A stretch of 64,000 nt of DNA. Source: Defluviitalea raffinosedens. GTDB taxonomy: Bacteria; Bacillota; Clostridia; Lachnospirales; Defluviitaleaceae. The stretch covers positions 96,734 to 160,733 of the forward strand of contig NZ_JAFBEP010000006.1 of the NCBI RefSeq assembly GCF_016908775.1. Direction: 5' to 3'. Positions within the stretch are counted from its first letter, which is position 1, and the number at the start of each line of letters is the position of its first letter. The notes below the pieces were generated by a model that made no database searches, was not told the DNA's origin, and worked only from the letters and a program-made list of their open reading frames with translations. Below, piece by piece: positions 59,705 to 64,000 of this stretch. Made by a program: the position numbers and the translations under genes.

Positions 59705-61117
59705 TTATTTTGATATTTGATTTGCAACATTTGATTTGCCGATCACCATTTTACCTATAAATACTCCAAAAGCAACAATTGCTGCTATAATGCCCACAGG
59801 ATATCCTATAGAATCTGGTAATGAAAATCCTTCTGGAGCAACCAAAATATAAGTTGAAGTAACTGCTGTCATAAAGGTAGCTGGTATGGTAGCGATCCAG
59901 TGAAGCTTATTATTCTTCACCAAATAAACTGCTGATGCCCATAAAGCAATCATCGCTAAAGTTTGGTTGGACCAAGCAAAGTACCTCCAAATAATCGTAA
60001 AGTCAATGAAACATAAAGCAACGCCTACGATAAATAGTGGTATTGCGATCACAAAACGGTTTTTTACTGGGTTTTGCTTATAATGAAGCGCATCTGCAAT
60101 CGTTAATCTTGCACTTCTAAAAGCTGTGTCCCCTGATGTAATAGGGCAGGCAACAACACCTAAAAGTGCTAAAGCTCCTCCAACTTTCCCAAGTAAAGAA
60201 GTAGATATTGTATTAACAACCACAGCAGCTTCTCCTGCTTGTGCTAATCCTTCAGTACCGCCAAAGAATGTCATAGATGCTGCTGCCCATATAAGAGCGA
60301 TAAGTCCTTCTGCGATCATTGCTCCATAAAATACTCTTCTTCCTTCCCGTTCAGTTCTAAGGCAACGGACCATAATTGGAGATTGGGTAGCATGGAAACC
60401 ACTGATCGCACCACAGGCAATAGTAATAAATAAAAATGGGAATATTGCTTTTCCTGATGGATGCAGGTTTTGCAAAGTTAATTCCGGTATTTGATAACCT
60501 TTTACAAATAAGCCTATTGTTACGCCAAATGCCATGATGAAAAGACATGCACCAAAAATCGGATATATTTTTGCAATAATTTTGTCTACAGGGAGTACAG
60601 TCGCTAACAAATAATATATAATAATAACTCCAATCCAAGTATACTTATTTACACCAGTTAAAGTTTGAAGCAATCCTGCTGGTCCTGTAACAAATACAAC
60701 CCCAACCAGAACCAAAAGTATTACAGAAAATACTCTCATAATATTCTTTGCGTATTTACCCATATATATCCCAACGATTTCTGCAATACTTTCACCATTA
60801 TGACGAAGAGAAAGCATTCCTGAAAAGTAATCATGAACTGCTCCTGCAAATATACTTCCGAGAACAATCCATAAGAAAGCTACAGGCCCCCATAAAGCAC
60901 CGGATACAGCACCAAAAATAGGTCCTAATCCTGCAATGTTTAAGAATTGAACCAAAAATGCTCTTTTCCAATCGAGAGGAACAAAATCTACACCATCTGC
61001 CTTTGTTACTGCTGGCGTTTCTGCATTAGGATCAATTCCAAAGATTTTTTCTACAACCTTTCCATAGATCACATACCCAAGTATTAATGCAACCACAGCT
61101 AATATAAAAGTTATCAT
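59705..61117 (-). CDS. cstA: CstA family pyruvate/peptide transporter
   Basis: Integral membrane protein of 470 residues with many helices. The family start is YVIYGKVVEKIFGID, and FLVQFLNIAGLGPIFGAVSGALWGP, GAVHDYFSGMLSLRHNGESI and SGFHATQSPIMVRCL are diagnostic. At 470 residues it is the short form; E. coli CstA and BtsT are about 700. BtsT is a pyruvate importer controlled by a LytS/LytTR pair, and the adjacent lytSR genes and binding repeats here favour a similar role. GAGGGGGATTTGCT precedes the ATG. Confidence 0.9.
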   Translation of the reverse strand: MITFILAVVALILGYVIYGKVVEKIFGIDPNAETPAVTKADGVDFVPLDWKRAFLVQFLNIAGLGPIFGAVSGALWGPVAFLWIVLGSIFAGAVHDYFSGMLSLRHNGESIAEIVGIYMGKYAKNIMRVFSVILLVLVGVVFVTGPAGLLQTLTGVNKYTWIGVIIIYYLLATVLPVDKIIAKIYPIFGACLFIMAFGVTIGLFVKGYQIPELTLQNLHPSGKAIFPFLFITIACGAISGFHATQSPIMVRCLRTEREGRRVFYGAMIAEGLIALIWAAASMTFFGGTEGLAQAGEAAVVVNTISTSLLGKVGGALALLGVVACPITSGDTAFRSARLTIADALHYKQNPVKNRFVIAIPLFIVGVALCFIDFTIIWRYFAWSNQTLAMIALWASAVYLVKNNKLHWIATIPATFMTAVTSTYILVAPEGFSLPDSIGYPVGIIAAIVAFGVFIGKMVIGKSNVANQISK

Positions 61118-61216
61118 AGCAAATCCCCCTCTTCATATTTGATGGACTTTTATTAGTTCTATACATACAGTATATCATTCAAAAACAGTTTTTTGTTAAA
61201 TTTTTAATAAAATGCA

Positions 61217-61257
61217 AAAAATACAACCTAAACGGTTGTATTTTTTGCGTAAACGGT
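61217..61257 (-). promoter_or_regulatory. LytTR-type direct repeats before cstA, overlapping a terminator
   Basis: On the minus strand ACCGTTTAC (61249-61257) and ACCGTTTAG (61228-61236) are separated by 12 bases, matching the LytTR pattern [TA][AC][CA]GTTN[AG][TG] fully in one copy and in eight of nine positions in the other. The second copy lies within a terminator hairpin after lytR (stem ATACAACC/GGTTGTAT flanked by A and T runs). A weak cstA promoter with TATACT at 61169-61174 follows. Confidence 0.75.
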
Positions 61258-62015
61258 TATGTCAGATGAAGTCTTTCTTTAAACTCTTTTATGTTTCTTC
61301 TGCTGATGGGAATTTCATCATTCATGCCTTTAATTTTTATAATATAGGTATTATTAAACCAAGGAATAATTTCGCTTATAGCGTCCAGATTCACCAAAAA
61401 ACTCCTATGACATCTAAAAAAATTTTCCTTGGGAAGAATTTCTTCCAAATGCCCTAAAGTTCCTTCCACTCTATACCGGTCTTCATTGGTTACAATTATA
61501 ATTTCTCCATTCTCTACCATACAGAATAATATATCTTCTATGTTTAATAGTATAATTCGATCATTTTTCCAGACAGGCAACTTATGCGGATTGTTAACTG
61601 GTCTTTTTTGCAATAACTGTTCCAGTGCAGTTTTTGTATTCAGAATCTGATTTTGTCTGTACTTTTCCATAATGCGATGAACGGTTTTTTGTAATCTTTT
61701 TTCCGAAAATGGTTTTAGCACATAATCCACTGCGTTAATTTCAAAAGCTTGAATGGCATATTCGTCAAATGCTGTTACAAATACAATAAACGTACCTAGG
61801 TCTGCTTTTATGATTTCACTGGCAACCATAAATCCATTAAGTTCAGGCATTTCAATATCTAGGAAAACAATATCTGGTTTTTCTTTCAAGATCTGTTCAA
61901 GAGCTTTTACTGAATTGGTAAATGCCCCTATAATTTCTATATCTTTTTTCTGACTTAGTATATATTTTAATTCCTCTAATGCTGGTTTTTCATCATCCAC
62001 TAATATCGCTTTCAA
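61257..62015 (-). CDS. lytR: LytTR-family response regulator
   Basis: Response regulator of 252 residues. The receiver (1-120) has VDDEKPAL, the phosphoacceptor Asp in IVFLDIEMPELNG, the Thr in VTAFDEYA and Lys in VLKPF. The LytTR DNA-binding domain (about 150-252) has KNDRIILLNIEDILFC and FFRCHRSFLVNLDAI, which bind direct repeats. It starts with TTG after AAAGGGGTG, inside the last codons of lytS (23-base overlap). Likely acts on the downstream cstA gene. Confidence 0.93.
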   Translation of the reverse strand: MKAILVDDEKPALEELKYILSQKKDIEIIGAFTNSVKALEQILKEKPDIVFLDIEMPELNGFMVASEIIKADLGTFIVFVTAFDEYAIQAFEINAVDYVLKPFSEKRLQKTVHRIMEKYRQNQILNTKTALEQLLQKRPVNNPHKLPVWKNDRIILLNIEDILFCMVENGEIIIVTNEDRYRVEGTLGHLEEILPKENFFRCHRSFLVNLDAISEIIPWFNNTYIIKIKGMNDEIPISRRNIKEFKERLHLT

Positions 62016-63702
62016 CTTTTTTACACCCCTTTAAAGGAATACGAATGATTACCGTTGTGCCATGGCCTAAATCGCTGTCTATTTCAAGTTTATGTCCATA
62101 TATACTTTGGAGACGATTATTTACATTGCTCACTCCTACCCCTTCTTTTTTACATCTTGTATCCAGCAAGCACTGTACTTGATCTTTGCTCATTCCAACA
62201 CCATCATCTTTTATTTTAATGATCGCCTCTTTATTTTCACTGTAAGCACTGATTTTTACTGTGCCACCTTCACTCTTTGGAAGTAATCCGTGTTTGACCG
62301 CATTTTCTACGATTGGCTGCAATATAAGGGGCGGAATCGCTATGTTCATATTGGGTTCAATATCATATTCCACTTTTAACCGTTCTGAAAACCTGGCTTG
62401 TTCAATTGACAAATAAGCTTCTACAAGTTGTATTTCTTTTTCTAAAGGAATAAAATCCTCTTGATTTTTAAAACTGCTTCTTAAATAATAACTTAGTTTT
62501 AAGAGCAATTCTCTTGCCTGATTTGGATCTGTTCTACAAAATGAAACAATGGTATTTAGCGCATTGAACAAAAAATGGGGTTGAATCTGAGCTTGTAGAG
62601 CTTTAATTTCTGATTGACTCAGTAATTCTTTTTGGTAATCAATCTGGCTTAATTCCAACTGGGTAGAAAATAGATGTCCTAATCCTTTGGCTAGTTCTAT
62701 ATCAGAAGAAGTAATGCTGTTTTCTCTGTTTTTGTAAAGTTTTAAAGTCCCTATGGTTTTTTCTTGCTCCTTTAACGGAACAACAATAACAGATTTTAAA
62801 GAGCAATTTTTATTAATACAATCTATTTCGTCTCTTTCTTGAGCAACCATAAATCTGCCTTCTTCTATAACTCTTTTTGTTATATTGGTACGAATATTAT
62901 CTCCTTTTTTATGATGGTCATCGCCTAAACCAACATGAGCTAATATTTTTTCTGTATTGGTTATAGCAACAGCTGCCGATCCTGTCATTTTATAAATAAT
63001 TTCAGCAGTTTCTTGTGCTGAAAACTCATTGAGCCCCTTCCTTAAATAAGGAAGAGTGCAATTGGCAATATTGAGTGCTAATTGTGCTTTCAGCGCCCCT
63101 GCCTTTTCCTGTTCATCATATATTTGCTCAATCAGAATAACAAATATTCCAATACCCATAGCATTGATAAAAGTCATAGGCATAAAAATAAGCCTTACCA
63201 AATAAAAAGCCTCATCAAAAGGCCTTGAAATTAATAAAATAATTACCATCTGTATAGTTTCTACTATTATTCCAATTAAAATTCCATAAAGCCATTTGTC
63301 CTGCTTTTCTTCTATATATTTTTTAAATCTTCCTCCGATCAAACCGCCTATAATTGTAGATATTCCGCAAGCAAAAGAAGTTAAGGGACCTCCTCGAACA
63401 AACATTCTGTGAATACCTGCAATCAATCCTGCTCCAGTACCTACCGCTGTTCCTCCAAGCATCCCTGCTGCTACCACTACAATTGAACGCGAATTGGCTA
63501 TACCTCCGTGAACTGGAATTCCCCAATAGGTGAATAATATTCCAAGCCCTCCGAAGACAAAAGAAAAAAAGATTTTATCATATAGACTAAGTTTTTCCTT
63601 TAAAACATATCTTTTAAAAAAATTAGACTTTGATAGCAAGAATACAAATACTACTATAATTCCCAACTTATTCAATAAACCTTCCAATAAGATTAAAAGC
63701 AT
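61993..63702 (-). CDS. lytS: LytS-type sensor histidine kinase
   Basis: Sensor kinase of 569 residues with an N-terminal 5TM-5TMR_LYT membrane domain (about 1-190, GLGILFTYWGIPVHGGIANSR, GGTAVGTGAGLIAGIHRMFVRGG), a GAF domain (about 225-355), a His_kinase domain with ALQAQIQPHFLFNALNTI (phosphoacceptor His) near 370 and a HATPase domain with PIVENAVKHG and DDGVGM. Relatives (LytS, BtsS) respond to extracellular pyruvate or to membrane state. AGTAGGGGGAGAAA precedes the ATG. Forms an operon with lytR. Confidence 0.93.
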   Translation of the reverse strand: MLLILLEGLLNKLGIIVVFVFLLSKSNFFKRYVLKEKLSLYDKIFFSFVFGGLGILFTYWGIPVHGGIANSRSIVVVAAGMLGGTAVGTGAGLIAGIHRMFVRGGPLTSFACGISTIIGGLIGGRFKKYIEEKQDKWLYGILIGIIVETIQMVIILLISRPFDEAFYLVRLIFMPMTFINAMGIGIFVILIEQIYDEQEKAGALKAQLALNIANCTLPYLRKGLNEFSAQETAEIIYKMTGSAAVAITNTEKILAHVGLGDDHHKKGDNIRTNITKRVIEEGRFMVAQERDEIDCINKNCSLKSVIVVPLKEQEKTIGTLKLYKNRENSITSSDIELAKGLGHLFSTQLELSQIDYQKELLSQSEIKALQAQIQPHFLFNALNTIVSFCRTDPNQARELLLKLSYYLRSSFKNQEDFIPLEKEIQLVEAYLSIEQARFSERLKVEYDIEPNMNIAIPPLILQPIVENAVKHGLLPKSEGGTVKISAYSENKEAIIKIKDDGVGMSKDQVQCLLDTRCKKEGVGVSNVNNRLQSIYGHKLEIDSDLGHGTTVIIRIPLKGCKKVESDISG

Positions 63703-63771
63703 TTTCTCCCCCTACTCACTCCATTGACTTCATTAAATATTTTAACATATCTTTTTTTTAAATTAAACAAT

Positions 63772-63798
63772 AAAAAAACTCCTGAACGAATTCAGGAG
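63772..63798 (-). terminator. Terminator of the 5S rRNA / tRNA-Gly transcript
   Basis: An 8-bp GC-rich stem (CTCCTGAA / TTCAGGAG, 4-base loop) followed by seven T on the minus strand, 29 bases beyond the tRNA. Confidence 0.85.
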
Positions 63799-63826
63799 AT
63801 TGATTTCACGATCTATGCATTCAAAA

Positions 63827-63897
63827 AGCGGGTGATGGGAATCGAACCCACGTATCCAGCTTGGAAGGCTGGTGTTCTACCATTGAACTACACCCGC
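63827..63897 (-). tRNA. tRNA-Gly(UCC)
   Basis: Complete 71-base cloverleaf on the minus strand. Acceptor stem GCGGGTG pairs with CACCCGC; the anticodon loop CTTCCAA gives anticodon TCC; the T arm has GTTCGATTC. The discriminator is U, as expected for bacterial tRNA-Gly. CCA is not encoded. It follows the 5S rRNA directly. Confidence 0.95.
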
Positions 63898-63901
63898 ATA
63901 A

Positions 63902-64000
63902 CTTCGGCAGCCACCTACTCTCCCAGGCAGTCTCCCGCCAAGTACCATCGGCCGTCTATGGCTTAACCATCATGTTCGGTATGGGTATGGGTGTTTCCCA
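63902..64000 (-). rRNA. rrf: 5S ribosomal RNA, 3' part, cut by window edge
   Basis: Minus-strand sequence with the conserved CCGAACATGATGGTTAAGCC-type core, GCCGATGGTACT and GGGAGAGTAGGTGGCTGCC near the 3' end. About 99 bases are inside the window; the 5' end lies beyond base 64000. The exact 3' end near 63902 is approximate. Confidence 0.93.

Noticed and set aside
63724..63966. 80-codon plus-strand frame ending in a MGIEPTYPAWKAGV-type peptide
   Set aside because: It is the antisense of tRNA-Gly and 5S rRNA, a well-known false protein seen in many genomes.

Overview
The window is AT-rich chromosomal DNA from a Firmicute of class Clostridia. Pointers are the Rnf complex in the order CDGEAB, the mreBCD-minCDE-rodA-mgsA block, the paired radical SAM genes (TIGR03960/TIGR03936) beside rng-rplU-prp-rpmA, an L27 with a Prp-cleavable leader, strong AGGAGG ribosome binding sites and spore-type genes (GerM, a SpoIVFA-like M23 protein, a LysM/GH18 enzyme). 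A member of Lachnospirales or a relative such as Defluviitalea is my best guess, but the genus cannot be read from the sequence. Almost everything is housekeeping; no prophage, insertion sequence or CRISPR array was seen.

Layout. 1-5952 (minus): DNA uptake genes comEC (cut by the window edge) and comEA, separated by a GerM lipoprotein and an OmpR-type two-component pair. 6060-7442 (plus): a D,D-carboxypeptidase. 7464-15902 (minus): rsfS-yqeK-nadD-yhbY, obg, rplU-prp-rpmA behind an L21 leader, then rng and two radical SAM-linked genes. 15992-24935 (minus): a frameshifted SpoIVFA-like M23 gene, mgsA, rodA, minEDC, mreDCB, radC, maf and DUF4321, the cell shape and division block. 25057-29973 (minus): the rnf operon, with a hydrogenase-type ATPase-fold protein and a divergent MocR regulator upstream. 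32428-35629 (minus): DUF1189, serA and serC.

35819-53682 holds the complete set of arginine genes from N-acetylglutamate onward in three transcription units: argD-carA-carB-argF, argC-argJ-argB and argG-argH. Their three promoters are nearly the same sequence, which points to one shared operator. A lipase-like hydrolase, a patatin, a LysM/GH18 enzyme, a cation diffusion transporter and an unannotated 56-codon gene lie between them.

53679-61117: a DUF8091-like nuclease-fold/winged-helix protein, DUF1294, glgB, an unrecognised 500-residue protein with a histidine-rich tail, a LexA-like regulator lacking the catalytic pair, and a CstA transporter. 61257-63702 is a LytS/LytR pair. Between lytR and cstA two copies of the LytTR half-site are 12 bp apart, one overlapping the lytR terminator, so this looks like a pyruvate- or carbon-responsive switch of the BtsSR/LytST kind acting on cstA. 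The window ends in tRNA-Gly(UCC) and a partial 5S rRNA, the tail of an rRNA operon on the minus strand.
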